This document shows, in pieces, positions 33,389 to 42,744 of a stretch of 57,922 nt of DNA. The DNA lies in the NCBI GenBank assembly GCA_964541225.1, contig CAZIPN010000012.1, forward strand, positions 1-57,922. Reading direction: 5' to 3'. Origin of the DNA: CAZIPN01 sp964541225 (lineage in GTDB: Bacteria; Actinomycetota; Coriobacteriia; Anaerosomatales; JAAXUF01). Numbering within the stretch: the stretch's first letter is position 1; each line of letters begins with the position of its first letter. The position numbers and the translations under genes are program-made. The notes under the pieces were generated by a model. The model made no database searches and was not told where the DNA came from. It saw only the letters and a list, made by a program, of their open reading frames with translations.

Positions 33389-34398
33389 GCGCGTCGGAGT
33401 ACTACGAGCACATGGTGACCGCCGAGGAGGCAGGCCAGCGCATTGATGCGTTCCTCGGCACCTTGGGGTTCATGGCGTCGCGTTCGGCGGCTTCTCGTCT
33501 GATTGAGGACGGGCACGTGCTGGTCGACGGCGAGGTCGTCGCGAAGAAGCACTCTGTGCGGGCGGGGGAGCGCATCGAGGTTGAGATCCCGCCGTACGAT
33601 CGCGGGGATCTTGTCGCCGAGGACATTCCGCTCGACATTCGCTTCGAAGACGCGCACATGATCGTGCTGTCGAAACCGGCGGGGCTGGTGGTGCATCCTG
33701 CCGAGGGGCATTGGTCGGGGACGCTCGTTCACGCCCTGCTGGCGCATAGCGATGAACTTGGCTCGCTTCAAGGTGACGAGCGTCCAGGGATCGTGCATCG
33801 GCTCGACAAGGACACGAGCGGACTCATGTTGGTGGCCAAGACCGACAAAACGCAGGTCGCGCTCCAAGAGGCGATCAAGATCCGTGCGGTTGGTCGGCGC
33901 TACCTTGCGCTCGTGCATGGTTGGATCGCGCCGGACACCGGGCTCATCGATGCGCCCATCGGCAGGGATCCGCGCGAGCGCATGAAGATGGCGGTATCCG
34001 AGTCGCCCGGTGCCAAACAGGCCGTAACGACGTTTCGTGTGCTTGAGCGCTTCGAAGCAGGTCCCGCCGACGAGGGCTACACGCTCGTGGAGTGCAAGCT
34101 CTATACCGGCCGGACGCATCAGATTCGCGTGCACATGGCCTACATCGCTCATGCGTGTGTCGGCGATCCAGTCTACGGGCAGCGAAAGGCCAAGGCCGAC
34201 CAGGGACTGGAGCGACAGTTCCTGCATTCGTATCGGCTGCAGCTGGAGCACCCCGTGACCGGCGAGGCGATGAGTTTCATAGACCCGCTCCCCGAGGACC
34301 TGGCGAGCGTGATGGCCAAGATCGCATCGTACTCGGTGGGGCGAACTGAAGCCGGCGATGAGGTGTACCGCCTTGTCGGCGAGGCCGGGGTGCGCTAA
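33385..34398 (+). CDS. rluD: RluD-family 23S rRNA pseudouridine synthase
   Basis: 337 aa. N-terminal S4 RNA-binding domain (residues ~10-75: AGQRIDAFLGTL, VLVDGEVVAKKHSVRAGERI) and RluA-type catalytic domain: VLSKPAGLVVHPA, HRLDKDTSGLMLVAKT with catalytic Asp ~141, LYTGRTHQIRVHMAYI. It modifies 23S rRNA uridines; the exact target class (RluD or a relative) cannot be fixed from sequence alone. lspA-rluD ahead of pyrR is the classic Gram-positive order. Confidence 0.94.
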   Translation: MSASEYYEHMVTAEEAGQRIDAFLGTLGFMASRSAASRLIEDGHVLVDGEVVAKKHSVRAGERIEVEIPPYDRGDLVAEDIPLDIRFEDAHMIVLSKPAGLVVHPAEGHWSGTLVHALLAHSDELGSLQGDERPGIVHRLDKDTSGLMLVAKTDKTQVALQEAIKIRAVGRRYLALVHGWIAPDTGLIDAPIGRDPRERMKMAVSESPGAKQAVTTFRVLERFEAGPADEGYTLVECKLYTGRTHQIRVHMAYIAHACVGDPVYGQRKAKADQGLERQFLHSYRLQLEHPVTGEAMSFIDPLPEDLASVMAKIASYSVGRTEAGDEVYRLVGEAGVR

Positions 34399-34409
34399 TC
34401 TCTCGGTGA

Positions 34410-34526
34410 CCTTTAAGCCCGGTCCCGTGAGGCTGGCAAGGATACAGATTCATATCGCAGACCGCGCTCGTTTCGCGCACCTGCACCCACATGATGATGT
34501 GCCTCCTTGCCGAGCAGCGGGGAGGC
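34410..34526 (+). promoter_or_regulatory. PyrR-responsive attenuator of the pyr operon
   Basis: The PyrR-binding hairpin spans about 34410-34441: CCTT at 34410-34413 pairs with AAGG at 34438-34441 around the loop consensus GGTCCCGTGAGGCT. An antiterminator is possible between GGCAAGGA (34435-34442) and TCCTTGCC (34504-34511), a perfect 8-bp match. The terminator-like hairpin is GCCTCCTTGC (34501-34510) with GCGGGGAGGC (34517-34526), 10 bp with two wobbles and a 6-nt loop. The three structures are mutually exclusive as in known PyrR attenuators. The T-run after the hairpin is poor (GTTCTC). Confidence 0.85.
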
Positions 34527-34548
34527 GTTCTCGTGTAAGGGGTGCGTT

Positions 34549-35109
34549 GTGGTGGAGTACCGCAAGAAGGCGACGGTGATGGACTCCGAGGCGATCTCGA
34601 GAGCCGTCACGCGCGTTGCGCACGAGATCCTCGAGGCCAACAAGGGCGCGGCCAATGTGGCGCTGGTCGGCGTCGTGACGCGTGGCGCCACGCTTGCCGA
34701 GACGCTTGCTGCCAAGATCCGCGAAATCGAAGGCGCCGAGGTTCCGGTCGGCACGCTCGATATCAGCTTCTACCGCGATGACCTCGCCATTCGGCTCTCC
34801 CCGGAAGTGCACCGGACGGACATCCCCTTCGACGTCGAGGGACGCGATGTGGTGCTCGTCGACGACGTGCTATTCACGGGGCGCACAATTCGTGCCGCAA
34901 TGGACGCGATCATGGACTACGGACGTCCTCGCTGCATCCAGCTTGCGGTTCTGGTTGATCGGGGACACCGCGAACTGCCAATTCGCGCCGACTATGTTGG
35001 CAAGAACGTTCCGTCCTCGGCCAAGGAACGCGTGAAGGTGTACTTCGAGTCGATCGACGGACGCGATGCCGTGGACATTCTCGAGCTGGTCAACGGAGGC
35101 GAGGAGTAG
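34549..35109 (+). CDS. pyrR: PyrR bifunctional regulator / uracil phosphoribosyltransferase
   Basis: RNA-binding regulator that senses UMP/UTP and PRPP, with uracil phosphoribosyltransferase activity; 186 aa. PRPP motif VVLVDDVLFTGRTIRAAMD, plus VGVVTRGATLAETLA, TLDISFYRDDL and LAVLVDRGHRELPIRADYVGK. AAGGGG precedes two adjacent GTG codons (34549, 34552); I use the first. It is the first gene of the pyr operon, right after its own target leader. Confidence 0.96.
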   Translation: MVEYRKKATVMDSEAISRAVTRVAHEILEANKGAANVALVGVVTRGATLAETLAAKIREIEGAEVPVGTLDISFYRDDLAIRLSPEVHRTDIPFDVEGRDVVLVDDVLFTGRTIRAAMDAIMDYGRPRCIQLAVLVDRGHRELPIRADYVGKNVPSSAKERVKVYFESIDGRDAVDILELVNGGEE

Positions 35110-36044
35110 TGCTCTCCACTCCCCACATCATCGATATTCAGGACTTGAGCAGCGAGGATGTGGCGATTCTGCTCGACACGGCAGCTTCTTTCCGGGAGGT
35201 CAACGAGCGCCGCATCAAGAAGCTGCCGACACTTCGCGGTCGCACGATCGTGAACCTCTTTCTCGAGCCCAGCACTCGCACCCGCACTAGCTTCGAGATC
35301 GCGGCCAAGCGCCTTTCAGCCGACGCCATCAATTTCTCGGCGTCGGCAAGCGCTACATCGAAAGGAGAGTCGCTCACCGACACTGCCGAGACACTCTCGG
35401 CGATGGCGTGTGACCTCGTGATCGTGCGGCACAAGTACGCCGGTTCGCCGAGGATGCTTGCCGAGCACATGGACGCACATGTCATCAACGGCGGCGATGG
35501 GATGCACCAGCACCCGACGCAGGCGCTGCTCGACCTGTTCACGATGAGAGAGCGGCTTGGCAGGCTTGAAGGCTTGACGGTCGGTGTTGTGGGCGACATT
35601 GTGCACTCGCGCGTGGCGGGATCCCTCATTCCGGCGCTCAAGATGGTCGGTGCGCGCCCGATCGCGATCGGACCTCCGACACTCATGCCGGCGCGGCCTG
35701 ACGTTCTCGGCGCCGAGGTCAGCCACTCGCTGGACGACGTCTTGTCCGAACTCGACGTCGCATACATGCTGCGAATCCAAAGCGAGCGCTCCGACGGCCA
35801 GCCCTTCCCGGGCGTGCGAGAGTACTCGCGGGTGTGGGGCATGAACGCGAAGCGGCTGGCTGCGATGAAGCCTGAGGCTATCGTGATGCATCCCGGCCCG
35901 ATGAACCGCGGCGTCGAGATTACTTCGGCGGTGGCGGATTCTGATCGCGCGGTCGTGCTCGATCAGGTGAACGCCGGAGTGGCCGTGCGGATGGCCGCGA
36001 TGTTCCTGCTGCTTGGAGGTGACGCGAGTGACGCTGCTGCTTAG
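35109..36044 (+). CDS. pyrB: Aspartate carbamoyltransferase catalytic subunit
   Basis: Makes carbamoyl-aspartate, 311 aa. Carbamoyl-phosphate loop FLEPSTRTRTSFEIAAKRL, the mobile SASATSKGESLTDT loop, HPTQALLDLFTMRE, YMLRIQSER and MHPGPMNRGVEI. The GTG shares one base with the pyrR stop. There is no pyrI in the operon, so an unregulated trimer or a complex with PyrC is likely. Confidence 0.97.
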   Translation: MLSTPHIIDIQDLSSEDVAILLDTAASFREVNERRIKKLPTLRGRTIVNLFLEPSTRTRTSFEIAAKRLSADAINFSASASATSKGESLTDTAETLSAMACDLVIVRHKYAGSPRMLAEHMDAHVINGGDGMHQHPTQALLDLFTMRERLGRLEGLTVGVVGDIVHSRVAGSLIPALKMVGARPIAIGPPTLMPARPDVLGAEVSHSLDDVLSELDVAYMLRIQSERSDGQPFPGVREYSRVWGMNAKRLAAMKPEAIVMHPGPMNRGVEITSAVADSDRAVVLDQVNAGVAVRMAAMFLLLGGDASDAAA

Positions 36045-37317
36045 GGGCGGGCGGGTCATCGATCCGAGCATCGGCCTCGATGAGGTCTGCGACGTGCTCG
36101 TCGACGGCGAACGCATCGCCGAGGTCGGCGCGGGGCTCTCGGCAGGCAAGGCGACGGTCATCGAGTGCGAGGGCACGATCGTCGTGCCTGGACTCGTGGA
36201 CGTGCACACACATCTGCGCGAGCCTGGATTCGAGTACAAAGAAGACGTCGAGAGCGGGACCCGTGCGGCGGCGCATGGTGGATTCACGGCCGTGTGCGCC
36301 ATGCCGAACACGAATCCGGTGTGCGATGAAGGCGCAGCGGTGCGCTTCTTGGTGGAGCGTGCTGCCGAGCGCGGACGTGTGCGCGTGTATCCGATCGGCG
36401 CGCTCACCGTCGGGCAGAAAGGCGACGCAATCGCCGAGATGGGCGACATGCTCGCCGAGGGCGCGGTGGCATTCTCCGATGATGGCAACGGCGTACAGGA
36501 CGCTGGCATGCTGCGGCGAGTCATGGACTACGCCAAGGCGTTCGACGCGATTGTCGTCTCGCACTGCGAGGATAGAGCGCTTGTCGGCAGTGGAGTCGTG
36601 AACGAAGGCGTCGTGTCGACCCGCCTCGGGTTGCCTGGCTGGCCAGCCGCGGGCGAGACAGTCGCGGTGTCGCGCGACATCGCGATCGCCGAGCTCACCG
36701 GTTGCCGGTTGCATCTGGCCCACATCTCGACCGCAGGCTCCGTTGAGGCCGTTCGGCAGGCCAAGGCGCGTGGTGTTGCGGTGACATGCGAAGCCACGCC
36801 GCACCACCTGTTCCTCGACGAAGACGCGCTGACGGACGCATATGACACCAATCTCAAGATGAACCCGCCCTTGAGAAGCGCCGCCGATCGTGAAGCCCTT
36901 GTGGCCGGCCTGGTCGACGGAACCATCGACTCCATCGCTACCGATCACGCGCCGCATGCGCCGCATGAGAAAGCTGTCGAGTTTGAACTGGCTCCATTTG
37001 GTACTGTCGGACTCGAGACTGCTTTGCCGCTCGTCATCACGCATCTCGTGGCGCCCGGGGTTCTCGGCTGGCCGGAGGTGGTGCGGCTCATGGCGATTGG
37101 TCCGCGCGCTGCACTCGGCCTGCCACCTGTGGCCATCGCCGAAGGATCGGTCGCCGACATCACCGTCATCGATCCTGCCGCTCGCGTCGATGTTGACACC
37201 GCATTCTTCGAGAGTACGTCTTCGAACTCCGCGTTCCTCGGGGACACACTGATAGGCAAGGCACGTGAGGTTGTGGTTGGCGGCAACGTGGTACTACGCA
37301 ACGGGAAGGTGGTCTGA
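36028..37317 (+). CDS. pyrC: Dihydroorotase
   Basis: Type I dihydroorotase, 429 aa. Metal HxH in VDVHTHLREPG (His ~60 and 62), carboxylated-Lys region FEYKEDVESG-type, CAMPNTNPVCD, HCEDRAL, LHLAHISTAGSVEAV, CEATPHHLFL, MNPPLR and IATDHAPHAPHEK. The GTG at 36028 with a GGAGGTGA site overlaps pyrB by 17 nt; TTG 36013 is less likely. It follows pyrB, with which type I enzymes can form a complex. Confidence 0.96.
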   Translation: MTLLLRGGRVIDPSIGLDEVCDVLVDGERIAEVGAGLSAGKATVIECEGTIVVPGLVDVHTHLREPGFEYKEDVESGTRAAAHGGFTAVCAMPNTNPVCDEGAAVRFLVERAAERGRVRVYPIGALTVGQKGDAIAEMGDMLAEGAVAFSDDGNGVQDAGMLRRVMDYAKAFDAIVVSHCEDRALVGSGVVNEGVVSTRLGLPGWPAAGETVAVSRDIAIAELTGCRLHLAHISTAGSVEAVRQAKARGVAVTCEATPHHLFLDEDALTDAYDTNLKMNPPLRSAADREALVAGLVDGTIDSIATDHAPHAPHEKAVEFELAPFGTVGLETALPLVITHLVAPGVLGWPEVVRLMAIGPRAALGLPPVAIAEGSVADITVIDPAARVDVDTAFFESTSSNSAFLGDTLIGKAREVVVGGNVVLRNGKVV

Positions 37318-37319
37318 GC

Positions 37320-38582
37320 GTGGCGCAGAGTCCGGCAGCTCTACTGGCGCTTGAGGACGGAACGGTCTTTCGCGGCACGGCGTGTGGTGCGCCGGGCGAA
37401 GCCGCCGGCGAGCTGTGCTTCAACACATCGATGTCCGGCTATCAAGAGGTCCTGACCGATCCAAGCTACGCCGGCCAGATTGTGACGATGACGATGCCGC
37501 ACATTGGAAACTACGGCGTCAACGGTGCCGACATGGAGTCGCGTGGCGTCTTCGCCAAGGGATTCGTCGTGCGGGAGATGTGCTCCGAGCCCTCAAGTTG
37601 GCGCTCCGAGCAGTCGCTTCCCGCATTCCTTGCCGAGAAGGGCGTCGTCGCCATCGAGGGCGTCGACACCCGGCGGCTGACGCGCCACCTGCGAGAGCGC
37701 GGTGCGATGCGCGCCGTCATCTCGACGACTGACCTTTCCGAGGAGTCTTTGGTGGCCAAGGCCGCCTCATCCGCTGGGCTCGTCGGTCGCGATCTTGTGG
37801 CTGATGTTGCAATCACACAGCCGTATCGCTGGGGTGCCGAGATGCCTCCAGGCTGCGAGTTGCCCGTCGATACCGGAGTCCTGCCGGTTCAGGCGAGATT
37901 TCACGTCGTGGCCATGGACTCGGGCATCAAATACAACATCTTGAGGCGTCTGTCCGACGCTGGCTGCGCGCTCACGATTGTCCCACCAACGACCTCGGCG
38001 GCAGAGATTCTGGCGCTTGACCCAGATGGGCTCTTCTTTGCGAATGGACCGGGTGATCCGGAGGCTGTCGAGTATCTGTACGGCACGCTGCGCGAGCTAC
38101 TCGGTGTCAGGCCGGTCTTTGGGATTTGCCTCGGGCATCAGATGCTTTCGCTCGCGGTTGGCGCGACGACATTCAAGCTCAAGTACGGGCACAGAGGTGG
38201 CAACCAGCCGGTCATGAATCTGCTGAGTGGACGAGTTGAGATCACGAGTCAGAACCACGGCTTCTGCGTCGACTTCTCGGCGATTGGGGAACTGATCCCC
38301 GCCGAGAGCGGTGGGCTGTCTCTCGACGCAGCTGACTTGGGCGCATGGGTCGCGGCTCATGTGGCGCCGGTTGTGCACAGCGAGCGTTTCGGGCGCGTGC
38401 AGCTCACGCACGTCAATCTCAACGACATGACCGTGGAGGGTATTCGGCTGCTTGATCTTCCGGCATTTTCAGTCCAATACCATCCGGAGGCTGCACCAGG
38501 ACCGCACGACGCTCGCTACCTGTTCGCCGAGTTCACCAAGCTCATGCAAGGCCGTGTCGATCATGTACCAGGGGCCAAATAG
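37320..38582 (+). CDS. carA: Carbamoyl-phosphate synthase small subunit
   Basis: Glutaminase subunit, 420 aa, slightly longer than the usual ~360-390. N-terminal domain ALLALEDGTVFRG, FNTSMSGYQEVLTDPSYAGQI, GVDTRRLTRHLRERGAMRAVI; class I amidotransferase domain FANGPGDPEAVEYL, FGICLGHQMLSLAVGA (nucleophile Cys), KYGHRGGNQPV, SQNHGFCVD and VQYHPEAAPGPHD (His-x-Glu). The GTG lies 2 nt after pyrC. Confidence 0.97.
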   Translation: MAQSPAALLALEDGTVFRGTACGAPGEAAGELCFNTSMSGYQEVLTDPSYAGQIVTMTMPHIGNYGVNGADMESRGVFAKGFVVREMCSEPSSWRSEQSLPAFLAEKGVVAIEGVDTRRLTRHLRERGAMRAVISTTDLSEESLVAKAASSAGLVGRDLVADVAITQPYRWGAEMPPGCELPVDTGVLPVQARFHVVAMDSGIKYNILRRLSDAGCALTIVPPTTSAAEILALDPDGLFFANGPGDPEAVEYLYGTLRELLGVRPVFGICLGHQMLSLAVGATTFKLKYGHRGGNQPVMNLLSGRVEITSQNHGFCVDFSAIGELIPAESGGLSLDAADLGAWVAAHVAPVVHSERFGRVQLTHVNLNDMTVEGIRLLDLPAFSVQYHPEAAPGPHDARYLFAEFTKLMQGRVDHVPGAK

Positions 38583-38595
38583 GAAGGGGACGAAG

Positions 38596-39435
38596 ATGCC
38601 GATCAGCACGATGCTCGTACCGATTGGAAGCGATTCGTACAGCCAGAAGATGTTGCGCTACGTGTGTGGGTTGTCGGTGCAGTCAGTTCGTCGCGTGCTC
38701 GTGGCGACCGTCGTCGATGACTCGGGCATGGAAGCGCCGGTTGTGGCTGCCGAGATGGACCGCGCACGCGAGCGGCTTGCGGCCTGGAACTGCACGCTGG
38801 CCAATGAGTGCCCGATGCACATCGAGGCTCGAGTTCTTACCGGAGACCCAACCGGATCCATTCTTGCGCTCGTGCAGCAAGCTGACATCGATGTCTTGTG
38901 TTGCGGAACGGAGGGGAAGTCCATTGTCGAGGCGCTGTTTGCTGGCAGCATCTCCGAGGATCTGTTTACGTCCGGCAAGGTCCGTACGATGACGATTCGC
39001 AACGAGTTGCTCGACTCGGTTGACGATCCCGCTCAGCTTGGGCGCGACTTCGCGCGACGCCTCGTCATCCCAACGGACTTCTCGGCGTCGGCGACGCGCG
39101 CGTGGCTGTCGGCGTTTGAGCGTCCGGTTGAGGCGATCGGCGAGTTGCACGCGATTCATGTGCTGACCGTTGACGACCCCACACGGCGGCGCAACGCTGA
39201 GGTGCTGCTCCAGGGTCTGATGGACATCGCCCGCGAGCACGGGGTACAGGCCAAGTACGAGATCCTTGTGGGAGCCAACCCCGCGCAGGTAGTGCTTGAC
39301 TACCTCGATGCAGTCTCGGCAACCGGCGTGATCACTGGTCAGCGGGGAAGAGGCCCGCTGCGCAGCAACCTGCTCGGCAGTCTGTCATTGCGCCTCCTGC
39401 GCGAGGCGAATTGCCCGGTCGTCGTTCAACCGTAA
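38596..39435 (+). CDS. Tandem-domain universal stress protein (UspA family)
   Basis: 279-aa protein of two Usp domains (residues ~1-130 and ~140-279), each with the ATP-binding signature G-2x-G-9x-G-S: GTEGKSIVEALFAGS (Gly ~104) and GQRGRGPLRSNLLGS (Gly ~248). The domains open with STMLVPIGSDSYSQK and RRLVIPTDFSASATR. The partner is unknown. A good AAGGGG site precedes ATG 38596. It lies between carA and carB (13 nt and 42 nt gaps, same strand), a placement I do not know from standard pyr operons. Its codon style matches the neighbours. Confidence 0.93.
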   Translation: MPISTMLVPIGSDSYSQKMLRYVCGLSVQSVRRVLVATVVDDSGMEAPVVAAEMDRARERLAAWNCTLANECPMHIEARVLTGDPTGSILALVQQADIDVLCCGTEGKSIVEALFAGSISEDLFTSGKVRTMTIRNELLDSVDDPAQLGRDFARRLVIPTDFSASATRAWLSAFERPVEAIGELHAIHVLTVDDPTRRRNAEVLLQGLMDIAREHGVQAKYEILVGANPAQVVLDYLDAVSATGVITGQRGRGPLRSNLLGSLSLRLLREANCPVVVQP

Positions 39436-39477
39436 AGGCAAACTTTACCCTGATGCTTCTGGTCAGCTAGGAGTCAG

Positions 39478-42400
39478 ATGCCCCGCCGCGAAGATATCAA
39501 GAAGATACTAGTGATTGGCTCTGGGCCGATTGTCATCGGACAGGCGTGTGAGTTCGACTACTCGGGAGCTCAGGCCTGCAAGGTGCTCCGGGACGACGGA
39601 TACGAAGTCGTACTGGTCAACAGCAATCCCGCCACGATCATGACTGACCCGGATCTGGCCAATCGTACGTACGTCGAGCCGATCACCCCGGAATTCGTCG
39701 AACTAGTCATTGCGAAGGAACAGCCGGACGCGCTGCTGCCGACACTTGGCGGACAGACGGGCTTGAACTGCGCCGTCGCCCTTGCCGAAGGCGGGATTCT
39801 GGAGCGGCATGGCGTTGAGCTGATCGGCGCGAAGCTCGACGTCATCAAGAAGGGCGAGGACAGGAAGTTGTTCGCCCAAGCGATGGAGCACATCGGGCTC
39901 GACGTGCCGAGAAGTGGCTATGCGTATTCAGTGACGGACGCCGAGGTGCTCGCGGACGATCTCGGCTACCCGGCGGTCGTACGCCCCTCATTCACCCTCG
40001 GAGGCGCCGGCGGAGGTATCGCGTACAACGTCGGCGAACTGCGCGACATCACATCTCATGGCTTGGCCCTCTCGCCCATCAGCGAGGTGCTGATCGAGGA
40101 GAGCGTGATCGGCTGGAAAGAGTTCGAGATGGAGGTCATGCGCGACGTGCATGACAACGCCGTGATCGTGTGCTCCATCGAAAACGTCGATGCGATGGGC
40201 GTGCACACCGGCGACTCGATCACGGTGGCGCCAGCGCAGACGCTTACTGATCGTGAGTATCAGGTCATGCGCGATGCGTCGATTGCGATTCTGCGCGAAA
40301 TTGGCGTCGAGACCGGCGGCAGCAACGTGCAGTTTGCGATCAATCCTGACAACGGCCGGATGGTCGTCATCGAGATGAATCCGCGCGTCAGTCGCTCCAG
40401 TGCGCTGGCTTCGAAAGCCACCGGGTTCCCGATCGCCAAGATCGCGGCCAAGCTCGCCGTGGGCTACACGCTTGATGAGATCGACAATGACATCACGAAG
40501 GTGACACCTGCGTGCTTCGAGCCAAGCATCGACTACACGGTTGTCAAAGTCCCGCGCTGGGCATTTGAGAAGTTTCGCGGCACGGATGAGACGCTGACCA
40601 CGCGCATGAAGAGCGTCGGCGAGGCCATGGCAATCGGCAGGACCTTTGAGGAGGCGTTAGGCAAAGCGTTCCGCTCGCTTGAGAACGGCAGGGCCGGTCT
40701 GGGTGCGGACGGCAAGGATGCGATTGTCGAGAACAAGTTCGACGAGCGCTTGTCGGTGCCCAATGAGGCGCGCGCCTTCTACATCGCTGAAGCTTTGCGC
40801 CGAGGCAAGAGTATCGACGACTTGTATGGCATGACGAAGATCGACCCCTGGTTCCTGCGCTGCATCAAGAATGTCGTGGACGCGCAGGAGAAGCTGCGCG
40901 GTCACGATCTCGCCGGCCTCTCTGCCGAGGAACTCCTCGAGGCCAAGAGGATGGGACTCTCCGACATCCAGATCGCCGAGCTCACCGGATCGGCCGAAGG
41001 CGAAGTTCGTAGTGCGCGCGGTTTCCTCGGGGTCAAGCCCACCTTCAAGTCTGTCGACACGTGCGCGGGGGAGTTCGCGGCGTCCACGCCTTACTACTAC
41101 AAGACCTACGAGGACGAGGACGAAGTCGCTCCCGCCGACAAACCCAAGGCGATGATTCTGGGAGCCGGTCCAAACCGCATCGGTCAGGGCATCGAGTTCG
41201 ACTACTGTTGCGTGCACGCAGCCTATGCGCTGTCTGATGCCGGATACGAAACCATCATGGTGAACTGCAACCCCGAGACCGTCTCGACCGACTACGACAC
41301 GAGCGACCGCCTCTACTTCGAGCCGCTCACGTTCGAAGACGTCATGGACATCGTCGATGCCGAGCAACCCGCGGGCGTCGTGGTGACCTTCGGCGGGCAG
41401 ACCCCGCTCAAGCTCGCCAATGCGCTGGAGGAAGCCGGCGTCCCGATCATGGGCACGTCTCCCGAGGCCATCGATCTTGCCGAGGACCGCAAGCGCTTCA
41501 GCGCGATCCTCGATGAGCTGGAGATTGCCTATCCGGCAGCGGGCACGGCCAGGAGCTTCAACGAGGCTGTTGAGGTAGCGGGCCGGATCGGTTTTCCGTT
41601 GCTTGTCCGGCCGAGTTACGTGCTCGGCGGGCGAGGGATGGTGATCGCCTACAACGAGCAGTACCTCGAGAAGTACATGGCCGAGGCGGTGTCGATCTCA
41701 CCCGAACATCCAGTGTTGCTGGACAGGTTCCTTGAGGGTGCGGTCGAGGTCGATGTCGACGCGGTGTGCGATGGCGAGACGGTCTACATCGGCGGCGTCA
41801 TGGAGCACATCGAAGAGGCTGGCATCCACTCGGGGGACTCGGCATGCTCGATACCTCCGTACACACTGACAGAAGACATCGTCGAGCAGATCCGAGCGCA
41901 CACGCGCGCTCTTGCGATGCGCCTGGGAGTTCGCGGATTGATGAACGTTCAATTTGCGGTCAAGGATCAGCGGGTCTACGTGCTCGAGGTCAACCCAAGG
42001 GCGAGCCGGACGGTTCCGTTCGTGAGCAAGGCGACCGGCGTACCGCTTGCGAAGGTTGCAGCGCTGGTGATGGCGGGCCAGATGCTTGCCGAGATGGACC
42101 TGCCGCGCGACGACCGTGAGCCGCAGCGGTTCTGCGTCAAAGAAGCGGTCATGCCGTTTGGGCGCTTCCCTGGGGCGGATTCGGTCCTCGGTCCTGAGAT
42201 GAAGTCGACTGGCGAAGTGATGGGGGTCGCGGCTGACTTCCCCGCCGCGTACGCCAAGTCGCAGCTCGCCATCGACTACTCGCTGCCGACGAGCGGCACC
42301 GCGTTCATCTCGGTGTGCGATCGCGACAAGCGACAGATCGCGTCGCTCGCCAAACACCTGCAGATACTAGGCTTCAAGATCATGTCGACGCGCGGGACCG

Positions 42401-42744
42401 CGAAGCTTCTGCGCGCGGCGGGTATCCCCGTCACCGAGGTGCGCAAGCGTCACGAGGGTCGGCCGAACATCATTGACCACATCGCAAACGGTGAGGTCCA
42501 GCTCGTCATCAACACTCCATTTGGCCAGGAGACTCGCTCGGACGGCTACCACCTTCGTGCGGCGGCAATCCGCCACGGGATCACGAACGTGACGACGATC
42601 TCAGCGGCGGCGGCTATCGTGCAAGCCATCGAAGCCATCAAGGAGGGGCGTCTCGACGTGTATGCGTTGCAGGACTTCGACGCGCCAGAATCCGCGAACG
42701 ATGAGTCTGCCTACGACGACGATGTGTTTGCGGAGCCGATGTGA
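39478..42744 (+). CDS. carB: Carbamoyl-phosphate synthase large subunit
   Basis: Synthetase subunit, 1088 aa. Two homologous ATP-grasp halves: KILVIGSGPIVIGQACEFDYSG / NSNPATIMTDPDLA and AMILGAGPNRIGQGIEFDYC / NCNPETVSTDYDTSDRLYFEPLT, each with GGQT, VRPSFTLGGAGGG or VRPSYVLGGRGM. A C-terminal MGS-like allosteric domain follows (FISVCDRDKRQIASLAKHL, GIPVTEVRKRHEG, LVINTPFGQ). AGGAG precedes the ATG. It overlaps pyrK by 4 nt. Confidence 0.98.
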   Translation: MPRREDIKKILVIGSGPIVIGQACEFDYSGAQACKVLRDDGYEVVLVNSNPATIMTDPDLANRTYVEPITPEFVELVIAKEQPDALLPTLGGQTGLNCAVALAEGGILERHGVELIGAKLDVIKKGEDRKLFAQAMEHIGLDVPRSGYAYSVTDAEVLADDLGYPAVVRPSFTLGGAGGGIAYNVGELRDITSHGLALSPISEVLIEESVIGWKEFEMEVMRDVHDNAVIVCSIENVDAMGVHTGDSITVAPAQTLTDREYQVMRDASIAILREIGVETGGSNVQFAINPDNGRMVVIEMNPRVSRSSALASKATGFPIAKIAAKLAVGYTLDEIDNDITKVTPACFEPSIDYTVVKVPRWAFEKFRGTDETLTTRMKSVGEAMAIGRTFEEALGKAFRSLENGRAGLGADGKDAIVENKFDERLSVPNEARAFYIAEALRRGKSIDDLYGMTKIDPWFLRCIKNVVDAQEKLRGHDLAGLSAEELLEAKRMGLSDIQIAELTGSAEGEVRSARGFLGVKPTFKSVDTCAGEFAASTPYYYKTYEDEDEVAPADKPKAMILGAGPNRIGQGIEFDYCCVHAAYALSDAGYETIMVNCNPETVSTDYDTSDRLYFEPLTFEDVMDIVDAEQPAGVVVTFGGQTPLKLANALEEAGVPIMGTSPEAIDLAEDRKRFSAILDELEIAYPAAGTARSFNEAVEVAGRIGFPLLVRPSYVLGGRGMVIAYNEQYLEKYMAEAVSISPEHPVLLDRFLEGAVEVDVDAVCDGETVYIGGVMEHIEEAGIHSGDSACSIPPYTLTEDIVEQIRAHTRALAMRLGVRGLMNVQFAVKDQRVYVLEVNPRASRTVPFVSKATGVPLAKVAALVMAGQMLAEMDLPRDDREPQRFCVKEAVMPFGRFPGADSVLGPEMKSTGEVMGVAADFPAAYAKSQLAIDYSLPTSGTAFISVCDRDKRQIASLAKHLQILGFKIMSTRGTAKLLRAAGIPVTEVRKRHEGRPNIIDHIANGEVQLVINTPFGQETRSDGYHLRAAAIRHGITNVTTISAAAAIVQAIEAIKEGRLDVYALQDFDAPESANDESAYDDDVFAEPM

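Noticed and set aside
32725..34251. 508-codon open frame on the minus strand opposite lspA and rluD
   Set aside because: Shadow of GC-rich codon bias. The plus-strand frames carry full LspA and RluD motifs, and the antisense translation shows no domain and biased Arg/Thr/Ser composition.
35316..36524. 402-codon minus-strand open frame opposite pyrB and pyrC
   Set aside because: Both plus-strand genes have complete catalytic motifs; the antisense product is Ser/Thr/Pro/Arg low complexity.
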